Below, piece after piece: positions 26,513 to 36,047 of a stretch of 64,000 nt of DNA. Numbering within the stretch: the first letter of the stretch is position 1; every line of letters begins with the position of its first letter. Under the pieces are notes generated by a model, which saw only the letters and a list, made by a program, of their open reading frames with translations, was not told the DNA's origin and did no database searches. The position numbers were made by a program, and so were the translations under genes. The stretch is from Draconibacterium orientale (GTDB taxonomy: Bacteria; Bacteroidota; Bacteroidia; Bacteroidales; Prolixibacteraceae), in NCBI RefSeq assembly GCF_000626635.1, contig NZ_CP007451.1, positions 1,240,001-1,304,000 on the forward strand. The letters are read 5' to 3'.

Positions 26513-29452
26513 ATGACAAAATATTGGAGAAGTTTAGACGAGTTAAATAATCCGGCGGAGTTTAAGCAAAACGAAATTAAACTGGAACTGGATGCTAAAC
26601 GTGCCGTAATTAAAAAGGCTTCCGGCTCATCGCGTCGCGATTTTCTGAAAGTTTTTGGGTTTAGTGTAGCAACCGCAGCGGTTGTTGCCAGCTGTAAACG
26701 GCCTGTCGACAAAGCCATTCCCTACCTGGTAAAACCGGAAGAAGTAACTCCCGGAATGGCTAACTATTACGCCTCAAGCTATTTTGAAGCCAACGAATAT
26801 TGCAGTGTTTTAGTGAAAGTGCGCGATGGACGCCCTATAAAAATTGAGGGTAACGACTTATCACCTGTTTCGCAAAAAGGTACTTCGGCGCGGGTGCAGG
26901 CTTCGGTTTTGGATTTGTATGATGACGCCCGTTTTAAAACGCCACTAAAAAGAGGCGAGGCAACCAACTGGGAAGAAGTAGACGGCTACATAATCAAAAA
27001 ATTGGAGCAGCTAAATAACGACAACAAGAAAGTTGTTCTGCTCACGTCGAGTATAATTTCTCCAACAACAAAAAAAGTAATTGCACGCTTTCAGGAAAAA
27101 TACGCAAATGTAGAGTGGGTAAAATACGATGCGGTTTCGGCAAGTGGAATTTTGGAAGCCAACCAACAGAGTTTTGGAACGGCATTGATTCCTGATTACC
27201 GATTTGAACGTGCAAAAGTGATTGCCAGTTTTGGTGCCGACTTTTTAGGTACCTGGCTTTCATCAACTGAATATACAAAAGGATACGCAGCCGGAAGGAA
27301 AGTGCTGGACAAAGGCGATGAAATGAGTCGTCATTATCAATTCGAATCAGGAATGACTTTGACCGGATCAAACGCCGATGTTCGCGTTCCGATAAAACCG
27401 TCGGAAGAAAAGACGATTTTAACAGCGCTGTATTATCAGTTATTGCAGGCAAAAGGATTTATGACCATTGCCGGTCCGGGCAGTCCGGTTGATGTAGAAG
27501 AATTGGCTGAAGACCTGCTGGCAAACGAAGGGGAATCACTTGTAATTTCGGGAAGCAACGATGTAAATATCCAACTGATCGTAAATGCCATTAATAATCT
27601 TTTGGGAAATTATGGTTCAACGATTTTATTCGACAGACCATTATATACACATCAGGCGATAGATGCCGATTTTGAAAAAGTAATCAGCGGATTAAAAAAT
27701 AAAGAAATTGCCGGAGTCCTTTGCTGGGGTGTAAACCCGGTGTACAATCATCCAAACGGTGAGGAAATAAAGGCACTGATCTCTGGCGCTGAACTCTCGG
27801 TTTCGTTCTCCGACCGGAAAGACGAAACAACAGCAGCCTGCCATTGGGTGTGCCCTGCCCCACACTACCTTGAAGCGTGGAATGATGCAGAACCTAAAAA
27901 GGGAGTATTCAGTTTGTCGCAGCCAACTATTTCAAAACTGTTCGACAGCCGTCAGGTTCAGGAAACGCTGTTAAAATGGAGCGGCGAAGAACAACCCAAC
28001 TATTACGAAATTTTAAAAGCAAACTGGGAAGAGAACTTCACCGGCTTGCAATCAAAATATTCCAATTCCCGATTATTCTGGAACGATGCTCTGCAGAAAG
28101 GAGTATTTCAAACTGAGATAACTGCTGAGACCCCAAGTTATAGCGAAAATGGATTAGAAAATGCCTTACAACTTGGCGACCAACAATCGCAGGGATGGGA
28201 AATTGTTTTCTACCAGAATGTGGCATTAAAAGACGGAAATTCTGCCAACAATCCGTGGTTACAGGAATTGCCCGATCCCATTGCAAAAATCAGCTGGGAT
28301 AATTTTGCTGCTGTGCCGGTAAAATGGGCCGAAGAGAATGGCGTTCAAAATGAATCGGTGATTACCATAAACGGTATTGAAATGCCGGTATTTGTGCAGC
28401 CCGGACAAGCTCCTGAAACCATTTCGGTAGCATTGGGTTATGGCCGCGAAGTTGCCGGAAAAGTTGGCGACGGTGTGGGTAAAAATATGTATGCACTGAC
28501 ATCGATTCAAAACAATGCCAAACAACTTTGGCTAAGTGGTGCCGATGTACAGACAACGGAAAAAACTTTCGAACTGGCTTTATCGCAAACGCACCACTCG
28601 ATGGAAGGCCGGCCAATTGTTCGTGAAACCAATTTCGATAAATGGCAACTCGATCCGGCTTCGGGTAACGAAATCCGTAAAGAACATTTGGAACACCACG
28701 TTTCCTTATATCCTGAACAGGAATTTAAAGGGCATCATTGGGCAATGGCAGTCGATCTGGGAAGCTGCGTAGGATGTGGAAACTGTTCCATCTCTTGCCA
28801 GGCCGAGAACAACGTTCAGGTAATTGGAAAAGAACAGGTGCGTAATCGCCGGATCATGCACTGGATTCGTGTGGATCGTTATTTCTCAAACGATGCAGAA
28901 AATCCGGATGTATATCACCAGCCGGTAATGTGTCAGCATTGCGACAATGCACCGTGCGAAAATGTTTGTCCGGTTTCGGCAACACCTCACAGCGAAGAAG
29001 GTTTGAATCAAATGGCCTACAACCGCTGTGTGGGAACCAAATATTGTGTGAACAACTGTCCGTATAAAGTGCGTCGTTTTAACTGGTTTCAGTATGTGCA
29101 AAATCCGGAGTTTGATTACGCATCAAACAGCGATTTGGGACGTATGGTTCTTAACCCTGATGTTACCGTTCGTTCGCGAGGAGTGGTAGAAAAATGTTCG
29201 TTCTGTGTACAGCGTATTCAGGAGAAAAAAGCAGAGGCAAAAGTTGACGGAAGAATGTTAAAAGACGGAGAAGTACAACCGGCCTGTGTTCAGTCGTGCC
29301 CGGCCGATGCGCTGGTTTTTGGCGATCTGAACGATGAGAACAGCAAAATAAACAAGCTGTTTAAAAACGAGCGGAATTACCATTTGCTGGAAGAATTGCA
29401 CACCCTGCCATCGGTAGGATATTTAACGAAGGTTAGAAATAAGAAGAGTTAA
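26513..29452 (+). CDS. actB: ActB, iron-sulfur subunit of Alternative Complex III
   Basis: A 979-residue fusion of a molybdopterin-oxidoreductase-like domain (about 50-700; the cofactor site is not used in this family) and a four-cluster ferredoxin domain (about 740-960). The cysteine motifs are CVGCGNCSISCQ, CQHCDNAPCENVC, CVGTKYCVNNCPY and CSFCVQRI with CVQSCPADAL. The N-terminus has a twin-arginine motif (SSRRDFLK) and a lipobox-like ASC near residue 60, so it is exported folded. It transfers electrons between the quinol site and the hemes of ActA/ActE. It follows actA by 32 bases. Confidence 0.95.
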   Translation: MTKYWRSLDELNNPAEFKQNEIKLELDAKRAVIKKASGSSRRDFLKVFGFSVATAAVVASCKRPVDKAIPYLVKPEEVTPGMANYYASSYFEANEYCSVLVKVRDGRPIKIEGNDLSPVSQKGTSARVQASVLDLYDDARFKTPLKRGEATNWEEVDGYIIKKLEQLNNDNKKVVLLTSSIISPTTKKVIARFQEKYANVEWVKYDAVSASGILEANQQSFGTALIPDYRFERAKVIASFGADFLGTWLSSTEYTKGYAAGRKVLDKGDEMSRHYQFESGMTLTGSNADVRVPIKPSEEKTILTALYYQLLQAKGFMTIAGPGSPVDVEELAEDLLANEGESLVISGSNDVNIQLIVNAINNLLGNYGSTILFDRPLYTHQAIDADFEKVISGLKNKEIAGVLCWGVNPVYNHPNGEEIKALISGAELSVSFSDRKDETTAACHWVCPAPHYLEAWNDAEPKKGVFSLSQPTISKLFDSRQVQETLLKWSGEEQPNYYEILKANWEENFTGLQSKYSNSRLFWNDALQKGVFQTEITAETPSYSENGLENALQLGDQQSQGWEIVFYQNVALKDGNSANNPWLQELPDPIAKISWDNFAAVPVKWAEENGVQNESVITINGIEMPVFVQPGQAPETISVALGYGREVAGKVGDGVGKNMYALTSIQNNAKQLWLSGADVQTTEKTFELALSQTHHSMEGRPIVRETNFDKWQLDPASGNEIRKEHLEHHVSLYPEQEFKGHHWAMAVDLGSCVGCGNCSISCQAENNVQVIGKEQVRNRRIMHWIRVDRYFSNDAENPDVYHQPVMCQHCDNAPCENVCPVSATPHSEEGLNQMAYNRCVGTKYCVNNCPYKVRRFNWFQYVQNPEFDYASNSDLGRMVLNPDVTVRSRGVVEKCSFCVQRIQEKKAEAKVDGRMLKDGEVQPACVQSCPADALVFGDLNDENSKINKLFKNERNYHLLEELHTLPSVGYLTKVRNKKS

Positions 29453-29493
29453 AAAATATTGAGATACGATTGATCAACATCAAAAACTGAGGA

Positions 29494-29555
29494 CGTCATT
29501 CCGAACTTGTTTCGGAATCTGTTTTAAAAGATGCTGAAACAAGTTCAGCATGACG
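29494..29555. repeat. Paired-hairpin intergenic repeat, copy 1
   Basis: Two hairpins in tandem: ATTCCGAA/TTCGGAAT with loop CTTGT, and ATGCTGAA/TTCAGCAT with loop ACAAG. The whole is bounded by CGTC and GACG, so the halves are also near reverse complements of each other. A second copy lies at 36048-36127. It sits in the actB-actC gap, inside an operon. Confidence 0.75.
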
Positions 29556-29610
29556 GCAACCACTTTACGAAGTTGACAATTAAGTAAGAAACAAAAAAGC
29601 ATAAACGCCT

Positions 29611-30996
29611 ATGTTTAATTCAGCCGTAAGGGGAAAGCTAATTGATGGCGACAAGTCATATAGCCAGATATCGAAGGAGATATTAGCGCCCATCCACGCC
29701 AAAACGCCACTGTGGTGGTATGCAGCCATGCTGGTGAGTTTAGGCATGTTCGGATTTGGTTTGTATTGTAAATACATTACCATTTCAACCGGAATTGGTA
29801 CCTGGGGAGTCAACAACTCGGTAGCCTGGGGTTGGGCCATCATCAACTTTGTTTGGTGGATCGGAATCGGACATGCCGGAACCGCATTTTCCATTTTCCT
29901 GCTCATTTTACGGCAAAAATGGAGAACCGCCATTAACCGCGCCGCCGAGGCAATGACAGTTGTTGCCGTGTTCTGTGCCAGCCTTTTCCCGCTGTTGCAT
30001 ATGGGCCGCCCGTGGTTGTTTTTCTTTATTTTCCCGTATCCGAATACACGTGGTCCGCTGTGGGTGAATTTTAACTCACCGCTTTTCTGGGACTTTGTGG
30101 CCATTTCGGCCTACCTGCTTATATCAGCAAGTTTCTGGTATTTCGGTATGGTGCCTGATTTTGCCACCATTCGCGACACGGCGAAATCGAAAATAAAAAA
30201 GGCTGTTTACGGATTTTTTGCTTTTGGCTGGACCGGATCGAGCCGCGAGTGGCTGCGTTTTGAAGGACTGAGTTTTGTGCTTGGCGGAATTGCTGCTGTT
30301 TTGGTGGTTTCGGTACACTCGATTGTATCGACCGACTTTGCGGTTTCAGTGCAAGCTGGATGGCACACCACCATTTTCCCGCCTTACTTTGTGATTGGAG
30401 CAATTTTCTCAGGATTCGCGATGGTGCTTACCCTTGTAATTACGATGCGCGGCTTATACAATATGAATGATTTCATTACCGACCGACACGTTGATGCGGT
30501 TTGCCGCATCCTGATATTCATTTCTCTGATTATGGGAACGGCCTACATGACCGAAATCTTTATTGCCTGGTATTCGGCTTCAGAATACGAAACGTATATG
30601 TTCTTTAAAAACCGTTTGTTTGGTGATTATGCCTTTCAGTTTTGGGCCATGTTTACGGCCAACGCTGTGATTCCGCAGTTGTTCTGGTTTAAAGCGGTAC
30701 GCAAACGCATGTGGATCGTATTCATTATTTCCATCATCATTAATATCGGGATGTGGTTCGAGCGTTTTAACATTGTGGTTACCACGCTTAGCCGCGATTA
30801 CCTGCCGGCTGCCTGGGCCAACTACTCGCCCACTTATGTTGAAATAGGATTTTTTGTCGGTACGCTCGGAATGTTTTTGGCCGGAGTTCTGTTGTTCTTC
30901 CGCTACATTCCAATGATTGCCATTTCAGAATTAAAGAGTGTGGCAAAATTCGACAAACCAAATAACGGACAACTAAAAGCAAAGAGTCATGAGTAA
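29611..30996 (+). CDS. actC: ActC, NrfD-like membrane subunit of Alternative Complex III
   Basis: A 461-residue polytopic protein with about ten membrane helices, of the NrfD/PsrC family, that forms a quinol-binding unit of ACIII. Telling pieces are PLWWYAAMLVSLGMFGFGLY, WGVNNSVAWGWAIINFVWWIGIGHAG (shown in part: GWAIINFVWWIGIGHAG), LFPLLHMGRPWLFFFIFPYP and SIVSTDFAVSVQAGWHTTIFPPYF (in part: AVSVQAGWHTTIFPPYF). The ActD ATG lies 8 bases inside its 3' end, showing tight coupling. Length fits the family. Confidence 0.95.
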   Translation: MFNSAVRGKLIDGDKSYSQISKEILAPIHAKTPLWWYAAMLVSLGMFGFGLYCKYITISTGIGTWGVNNSVAWGWAIINFVWWIGIGHAGTAFSIFLLILRQKWRTAINRAAEAMTVVAVFCASLFPLLHMGRPWLFFFIFPYPNTRGPLWVNFNSPLFWDFVAISAYLLISASFWYFGMVPDFATIRDTAKSKIKKAVYGFFAFGWTGSSREWLRFEGLSFVLGGIAAVLVVSVHSIVSTDFAVSVQAGWHTTIFPPYFVIGAIFSGFAMVLTLVITMRGLYNMNDFITDRHVDAVCRILIFISLIMGTAYMTEIFIAWYSASEYETYMFFKNRLFGDYAFQFWAMFTANAVIPQLFWFKAVRKRMWIVFIISIIINIGMWFERFNIVVTTLSRDYLPAAWANYSPTYVEIGFFVGTLGMFLAGVLLFFRYIPMIAISELKSVAKFDKPNNGQLKAKSHE

Positions 30997-31486
30997 AAAA
31001 TATATCCTTGGCGTTTTTGACGACGAAGCTACTTTGGTTGACGCTTTTGAGAAATTAAAAGACAAAGGAGTAATGCCGGTTGAGGTTTACACTCCCTACC
31101 CGGTACACGAAATACTGGAAGGAATGCCCATAAAAACACGCATTACACACGCAGCTTTCTTTTACGGATTATTTGCCGCGTTGGGTATCCTCGGATTTCT
31201 GACTTATGCAGCAGTAATCGACTGGCCCTTACGTTACGGCGGAAAACCGTTTAATGCTTTCCCGTCGTTTATTGTGGTTACTATCGTGGCTACTATTCTC
31301 GCTATAACGTTGCTTACGCTTTTTACTTTTTCGGCACGGGCGAAAGTATTCCCCGGCAAAAAAGCAGAGATCTTTCACGAGCGCGCTACCGACGATAAGT
31401 TTGTTATGGTTTTTGATGAGGAAGGTATTGCGAACGAAAGTGAATCGCTAAAAGCAATTCTAACTGAACATGGTAAAATTGAATAA
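30989..31486 (+). CDS. actD: ActD, DUF3341 subunit of Alternative Complex III
   Basis: A 165-residue DUF3341 protein, a small ACIII subunit with two membrane helices (AAFFYGLFAALGILGFLTYA and FPSFIVVTIVATILAITLLT). The N-terminal soluble part reads ILGVFDDEATLVDAFEKLKD and contains the typical YTPYPVHE. The C-terminal tail is soluble (FVMVFDEEGI). Start codon overlaps the end of actC by 8 bases. Exact biochemical role of ActD is not settled; it packs beside ActC in known structures. Confidence 0.92.
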   Translation: MSKKYILGVFDDEATLVDAFEKLKDKGVMPVEVYTPYPVHEILEGMPIKTRITHAAFFYGLFAALGILGFLTYAAVIDWPLRYGGKPFNAFPSFIVVTIVATILAITLLTLFTFSARAKVFPGKKAEIFHERATDDKFVMVFDEEGIANESESLKAILTEHGKIE

Positions 31487-31500
31487 ATAGATTTTGAACT

Positions 31501-32100
31501 ATGAGCATTGAGAAGAACAGATATAAAATGAAAGATAGACCTATAAAGCAAAGCGTAACTTTTGCCTTGATACTTTTAACTTTTGCCTTGATTTCATCCT
31601 GCGACTACAACCGCCGAACAACCGGCTGGCAGTATTTCGATGACATGGTTACCTCGCCGGCCTACGAGAGCTACACGCCCAATCCGAATTTTGCCGACGG
31701 TAAAACCATGCAACCGCCTGTTCCGGGAACAATTCCACGAGGAACAGTTCCTTACGCTTATGAGAAAAGCGACGAAGACCGGGCGCTGGCTGCTGCCACA
31801 CTGGTTAACAACCTGGAACCAAGTAAAGAAAACCTGCAACGCGGCGAAAGAATGTATGGCATTTATTGTATGCAGTGCCACGGCGAGAAAGGCGACGGAC
31901 AAGGATCGTTGTATGTAAGCAAAAAATACACTTATCCACCGGCCAGTTTGTTAAGCGAAAAAATGATGGACAATCCCGAAGCCGATATTTACCACGTTAT
32001 TACAGTGGGCTTTGGAATTATGGGCGAGCACGGTTCGATGATAAAACCAGACGACCGCTGGAAAATAGCAATGTACGTTAAAGAAGTACTACAAAATTGA
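31501..32100 (+). CDS. actE: ActE, mono-heme cytochrome c lipoprotein of Alternative Complex III
   Basis: A 199-residue lipoprotein with signal and lipobox (LILLTFALISSC, Cys at about 34) and one CMQCHG heme site near residue 120. It includes the family's MYDQ-like N-terminal part (WQYFDDMVTSPAYESYTPNP) and a distal Met candidate in IMGEHGSMI. It is the mono-heme ActE subunit that probably hands electrons onward. A second possible start is the ATG at 31528. Between it and actF lie 177 bases with a small palindromic repeat. Confidence 0.93.
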   Translation: MSIEKNRYKMKDRPIKQSVTFALILLTFALISSCDYNRRTTGWQYFDDMVTSPAYESYTPNPNFADGKTMQPPVPGTIPRGTVPYAYEKSDEDRALAAATLVNNLEPSKENLQRGERMYGIYCMQCHGEKGDGQGSLYVSKKYTYPPASLLSEKMMDNPEADIYHVITVGFGIMGEHGSMIKPDDRWKIAMYVKEVLQN

Positions 32101-32199
32101 AAAAAATAAAATGAGAAGTACTCTACATACAAAAATATCAGAACAGTTTTGAAGCAGTACAGAGCGTAACATGTTTCGCTCCGGCTCAAATTAAAACAT

Positions 32200-32232
32200 G
32201 CTCCCCTTTTGAGGGGAGCTCCCGACAGGGAG
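32200..32232. repeat. Double small palindrome between actE and actF
   Basis: GCTCCCC..GGGGAGC (32200-32219) overlaps CTCCCgacaGGGAG (32219-32232). This GC-rich double hairpin stands out from its AT-rich surroundings and looks like an intergenic repeat. Inside the operon it could attenuate or process the transcript. Confidence 0.55.
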
Positions 32233-32277
32233 AGGGGTAAACTAGTAACAGATTGAAAAAGAACTAAAGCAACAGAT

Positions 32278-33438
32278 ATGGAAGACCGATTAACACTTTC
32301 CAATAAGTTTAAAATGCTTACCTACGCGCTAATGGCCGTTGGTGTAGTTTCGTTTGCACTGGGTTTTGTTTTCGATGCCGAGCGCACCTGGGCAAACTAC
32401 CTTTTAAACAACTACTATTTTGTGTCGCTGGCCATTGGCGCCGCCTTTTTTGCCGCCATCCAGTACATTACACAATCGGGCTGGTCGGCCATGTTTAAAC
32501 GAGTGCCCGAGGCGATGGTTGCGTATCTTCCGTTTGCTGCGGTGTTCTTCCTGATTCTGTATTTTGGAATGCATTCGGTTTTTGAATGGACACACCACGA
32601 GGTGGTATCGCACGATCATATTTTGCAGCACAAATCGCCTTATTTGAATGTGCCCTTCTTTTTCGCACGCATTATTGTATTTTTTGCTGCATGGATCATT
32701 CTTTCGAAAGTATTGCGCAAATTTTCGCTAAAAGAAGACGAAGTTGGCGGCATGCTGTATTTCGAAAAATCGGAGTTCTATTCAAAGATCTTCATTTTTG
32801 TGTTGGCATTCTCATTCAGCCTGTTTTCGGTTGATATGTTGATGTCGCTCGAGCCGCACTGGTTCAGCACTATGTTTGCCGGAAAAAGCTTTATGGCAGG
32901 AGTTTTACATGCCTCTTCGATAATTGCACTGATTGTAATTATACTGTCAAAACAAGGGAAATTCCCGCTGCTAAACCACAGTCACCTGCACGATTTTACC
33001 CGGTATATTTTTATGTCGAGTATTGTTTGGGGCTACTTCAATTTTGCCGAATTCATGTTAATCTGGTACGGCAACATTCCTGAAGAAACATCGTGGTTTG
33101 TACACCGCTGGCACGGTGTTTACAAAATTCTGTTCTTCGCCAATATAGTAATTAACTGGGCCATTCCGTTCTTGGTACTGATGCCACGCAAAAGTTCGAG
33201 AAGCAAACTATTTATGATACCGGTAATTATTCTGTTGATAATCGGACAATACACCGAATTGTACTACATCATCTGGCCGGCAACGGTCCACGAAGCGAAG
33301 TTTGGCCTGCTAGAAATCGGGACTTTCCTCGGTTATGCCGGATTATTTTCGTGGGTAGTAGGAACTACGCTTACAAAAGCCAGTCTGGTTCCGAAAAATC
33401 ATCCTTATCTGGAAGAAAGTATTCAGCACCATTTCTAA
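32278..33438 (+). CDS. actF: ActF, membrane subunit of Alternative Complex III
   Basis: A 386-residue membrane protein with about ten helices, related to ActC and the usual sixth act gene. Recognisable parts are LLNNYYFVSLAIGAAFFAAI, YLNVPFFFARIIVFFAAWII, SVDMLMSLEPHWFSTMFAGK, HLHDFTRYIFMSSIVWGYFNF and FAEFMLIWYGNIPEET. It completes the ACIII set. Unlike many act loci, no cytochrome c oxidase genes follow; the next convincing gene is an unrelated ABC transporter about 290 bases on. Confidence 0.93.
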   Translation: MEDRLTLSNKFKMLTYALMAVGVVSFALGFVFDAERTWANYLLNNYYFVSLAIGAAFFAAIQYITQSGWSAMFKRVPEAMVAYLPFAAVFFLILYFGMHSVFEWTHHEVVSHDHILQHKSPYLNVPFFFARIIVFFAAWIILSKVLRKFSLKEDEVGGMLYFEKSEFYSKIFIFVLAFSFSLFSVDMLMSLEPHWFSTMFAGKSFMAGVLHASSIIALIVIILSKQGKFPLLNHSHLHDFTRYIFMSSIVWGYFNFAEFMLIWYGNIPEETSWFVHRWHGVYKILFFANIVINWAIPFLVLMPRKSSRSKLFMIPVIILLIIGQYTELYYIIWPATVHEAKFGLLEIGTFLGYAGLFSWVVGTTLTKASLVPKNHPYLEESIQHHF

Positions 33439-33531
33439 GGAATTATCTTCAGTATTTTAATTATTAGTTTTAGGAAGTATTCCAAAGGATTTCTCAATGC
33501 GATTTTCTCCTTTTGGAGCACACCCCAGGTT

Positions 33532-33672
33532 TCACAACTGAAGATTTATTGCTTTGGCAGTAGGCCCGAAGTCATCTTTATGAGCTATCCTGAATTCCGG
33601 TTCATCCCTGAAAAGTACCCATTCGCCGATATTTATTTCAAAAGCCTTTATTTTCAGGCTTACTTTATGCAT
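33532..33672 (-). CDS. Possible 46-residue protein
   Basis: A minus-strand frame with ATG at 33670-33672 and a TGA at 33532-33534 gives 46 residues starting MHKVSLKIKAFEINIGEWVL. Composition is protein-like (alternating charged and hydrophobic residues, no low-complexity). It fills half of the gap between actF and the ABC transporter. I recognise no family and see no clear ribosome-binding site. It could be chance. Confidence 0.35.
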   Translation of the reverse strand: MHKVSLKIKAFEINIGEWVLFRDEPEFRIAHKDDFGPTAKAINLQL

Positions 33673-33730
33673 ATTTAAATCCAAACCTGTAATTTGCAGA
33701 AGTTAAATCTTACTACTCAATAAAAACAAT

Positions 33731-34654
33731 ATGGAATTATTCGAAGCACGCAATGTAAACAAGGTTTTTGCCAGCACTCAGGCCTTAACCGATGTTAGCA
33801 TTTCGGTGAAAGAACAAAGTATTTTTGGTTTGCTTGGCCCCAACGGTGCGGGCAAAACCACCCTCATCCGCATTATTAACCAGATTACCGCCCCCGACAG
33901 TGGCGAGATTTTTCTGAACGGTAGAAAAATGAACCGCACAGACATTTCGCACATTGGCTACCTGCCCGAAGAACGCGGACTGTACAAAAAAATGAAGATC
34001 GGCGAGCAGGCCATCTACCTGGCTCAGCTGAAAGGAATGTCGCACCGCGATGCAAGCAGAAACCTGAAACACTGGTTCGAGAAATTCGACATTATGCCCT
34101 GGTGGAATAAAAAGGTGGAAGAGCTGTCGAAAGGAATGCAGCAAAAGGTTCAGTTTATTACTACCGTTGTTCATCAGCCCAAACTGCTGATTTTTGATGA
34201 GCCTTTTAGTGGTTTCGACCCGATAAATGCCAATCTGCTGAAAAAGGAAATTCTGAACCTGAAAGCAGAAGGTGCAACTATAATTTTCTCCACCCACAAC
34301 ATGGGATCGGTTGAAGAATTGTGCGACCACATTGCGCTGATCAACAAATCGAAAAAAATTGAAGACGGGCCAACCGACGAGATTCGCATGAAATACAAAT
34401 CGAATACGTTCGACATTAAATACCGGGGCGAATTCAATAATATCCACCTGGCTTTGGGTTCCGATTATAAAATCATCAGTCACGATGAGTCGGGAAAAGC
34501 GAAAACGCTGAAAGTGCAGTACCTGAACGGAAAATCGAATAACGAATTGTTACAGGCCATTATGCCGGCCGCCGAAATTATCTCGTTTGAGGAACTTATC
34601 CCGAGCATGAACGACGTATTTATTAAAGCCGTTGAAGAGTCGAACAAAAACTAA
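33731..34654 (+). CDS. ABC transporter ATP-binding protein (NatA-like)
   Basis: A 307-residue ABC ATPase: Walker A GPNGAGKT (about residues 35-42), signature LSKGMQQKVQF, Walker B LLIFDEPFSGFDP and H-loop FSTHNMGSVEEL. A C-terminal extension of about 90 residues (DUF4162-like) follows, as in NatA-type exporters. The next gene is the matching membrane subunit 10 bases downstream. The pair resembles Na+ efflux or drug/lipid exporters. The substrate cannot be told from the sequence. Confidence 0.93.
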   Translation: MELFEARNVNKVFASTQALTDVSISVKEQSIFGLLGPNGAGKTTLIRIINQITAPDSGEIFLNGRKMNRTDISHIGYLPEERGLYKKMKIGEQAIYLAQLKGMSHRDASRNLKHWFEKFDIMPWWNKKVEELSKGMQQKVQFITTVVHQPKLLIFDEPFSGFDPINANLLKKEILNLKAEGATIIFSTHNMGSVEELCDHIALINKSKKIEDGPTDEIRMKYKSNTFDIKYRGEFNNIHLALGSDYKIISHDESGKAKTLKVQYLNGKSNNELLQAIMPAAEIISFEELIPSMNDVFIKAVEESNKN

Positions 34655-34664
34655 AACAGCCAAC

Positions 34665-36008
34665 ATGAACAACACATTACTGATTTTAAAACAAGAATAC
34701 CTGAAACGGGTAAAAAAGAAATCGTTCATCATATTAACCATCCTAATGCCGTTTTTAATAGCCGGCGTTTACGGACTGGTCATCTATTTCTCGATAAAAG
34801 ACGATACTGAAGAACGCACCATCGCGGTGTACGATGCTACCAATTTATTTCTTGGCGAATTCAGCGAAGAAGGAACAACCAGCTACCATTTTATTCCAAA
34901 AGAAGAATTTACGGAATTGAAAACCAACCTGAAAGGCAGTGGTTATTATGGCCTTCTGTATATTCCATCCGATATTTATTCGAACAACCAGGCGCAGCTT
35001 TTCTCCGAGAAACAGTTGCCGTTTGAATTGACCGAACAAATTGAGCGCAAACTCAGCCGTTTTATCGAAAACGACAAGCGCCAAAAAGTAATTGCCGATT
35101 CGGGCATCCCCGATTTGGAAGAGCGCCTGAGCAAAACACGCACCAGCGTAAACCTTAGCACGCTAAAAGTATCGCAATCGGGCGAAACAAAGAAAAGTTC
35201 GTCGGTAGTAGCTTTTATTGCCAGTTACGCCATGGGGCTGCTCATATATTTCTTTGTATTTATGTACGGAGCCATGGTTATGCGCAGCGTAATGGAAGAA
35301 AAGAAAAGCCGCATTATCGAGGTAATTATTTCATCGGTAAAACCCAGCCAGCTAATGGCCGGTAAAATTATAGGTACCGCATTGGTTGGCCTCACGCAGG
35401 TTGCCATTTGGCTTGGGTTAGGAGGTATTGGACTGATAGTGGTACAAAGTTTCTTTTTCTCGCCCGAAACAGCACAGCAAATGAGCCAAAGTATTATGGA
35501 ATCGCAGGGGCAAATGAACCCGGCAGCCATGCAAACAGCGCAGTCGAACCAGGTTATGGAAGTGATGGAAATGATCGGCAACCTGAACATTCCACTCATT
35601 TTGTTTTCCTTTGTGTTCTATTTTCTGGCCGGTTATTTATTGTACAGCGCTTTATTGGGTGCTGTTGGTGCCGCTGTCGATAACGACGAAGACTCCCAAC
35701 AAATGGTATTCCCGGTAACTTTCCCGCTTATCCTTTCAATTATGCTGCTCTTCCCTATTGCCAAAAATCCTGAAGGTCCGCTGGCATTCTGGTGCTCTAT
35801 AATACCATTTACCTCACCGGTGGCCATGATGGCTCGTGTACCTTACGACCTGCCCATTTGGGAGCTTTTACTTTCAATGGGATTACTTGTGCTTACAACC
35901 ATCGTATGCATTATGGCAGCTGCAAAAATTTATCGCATCGGGTTGCTGATGTATGGTAAAAAGGTAAATATTAAAGAGCTGATTAAGTGGCTTCGGTACA
36001 AAGGCTAG
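34665..36008 (+). CDS. ABC transporter permease (NatB-like)
   Basis: A 447-residue ABC-2 type permease with one N-terminal helix (IILTILMPFLIAGVYGLVIYF, in part), a large extracytoplasmic domain (about 60-180) and five or six C-terminal helices. The conserved MEEKKSRIIEVIISSVKPSQ and LMAGKIIGTALVGLTQVAIW are typical of NatB/YhaP-type permeases. I start at the ATG at 34665 (MNNTLLILKQEYLKRVKKKS), not the in-frame upstream codon within the ATPase gene's end. It works with the preceding ATPase. Confidence 0.9.
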   Translation: MNNTLLILKQEYLKRVKKKSFIILTILMPFLIAGVYGLVIYFSIKDDTEERTIAVYDATNLFLGEFSEEGTTSYHFIPKEEFTELKTNLKGSGYYGLLYIPSDIYSNNQAQLFSEKQLPFELTEQIERKLSRFIENDKRQKVIADSGIPDLEERLSKTRTSVNLSTLKVSQSGETKKSSSVVAFIASYAMGLLIYFFVFMYGAMVMRSVMEEKKSRIIEVIISSVKPSQLMAGKIIGTALVGLTQVAIWLGLGGIGLIVVQSFFFSPETAQQMSQSIMESQGQMNPAAMQTAQSNQVMEVMEMIGNLNIPLILFSFVFYFLAGYLLYSALLGAVGAAVDNDEDSQQMVFPVTFPLILSIMLLFPIAKNPEGPLAFWCSIIPFTSPVAMMARVPYDLPIWELLLSMGLLVLTTIVCIMAAAKIYRIGLLMYGKKVNIKELIKWLRYKG

Positions 36009-36047
36009 TAACGAAAATAATGAGTCGTGCTAAAAAGTTAGCAACAA

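Noticed and set aside
26513..29452. ActB as a true molybdenum enzyme
   Set aside because: The Fe-S ferredoxin C-terminus, Tat signal and act context identify the ACIII subunit, which is known to lack molybdopterin.
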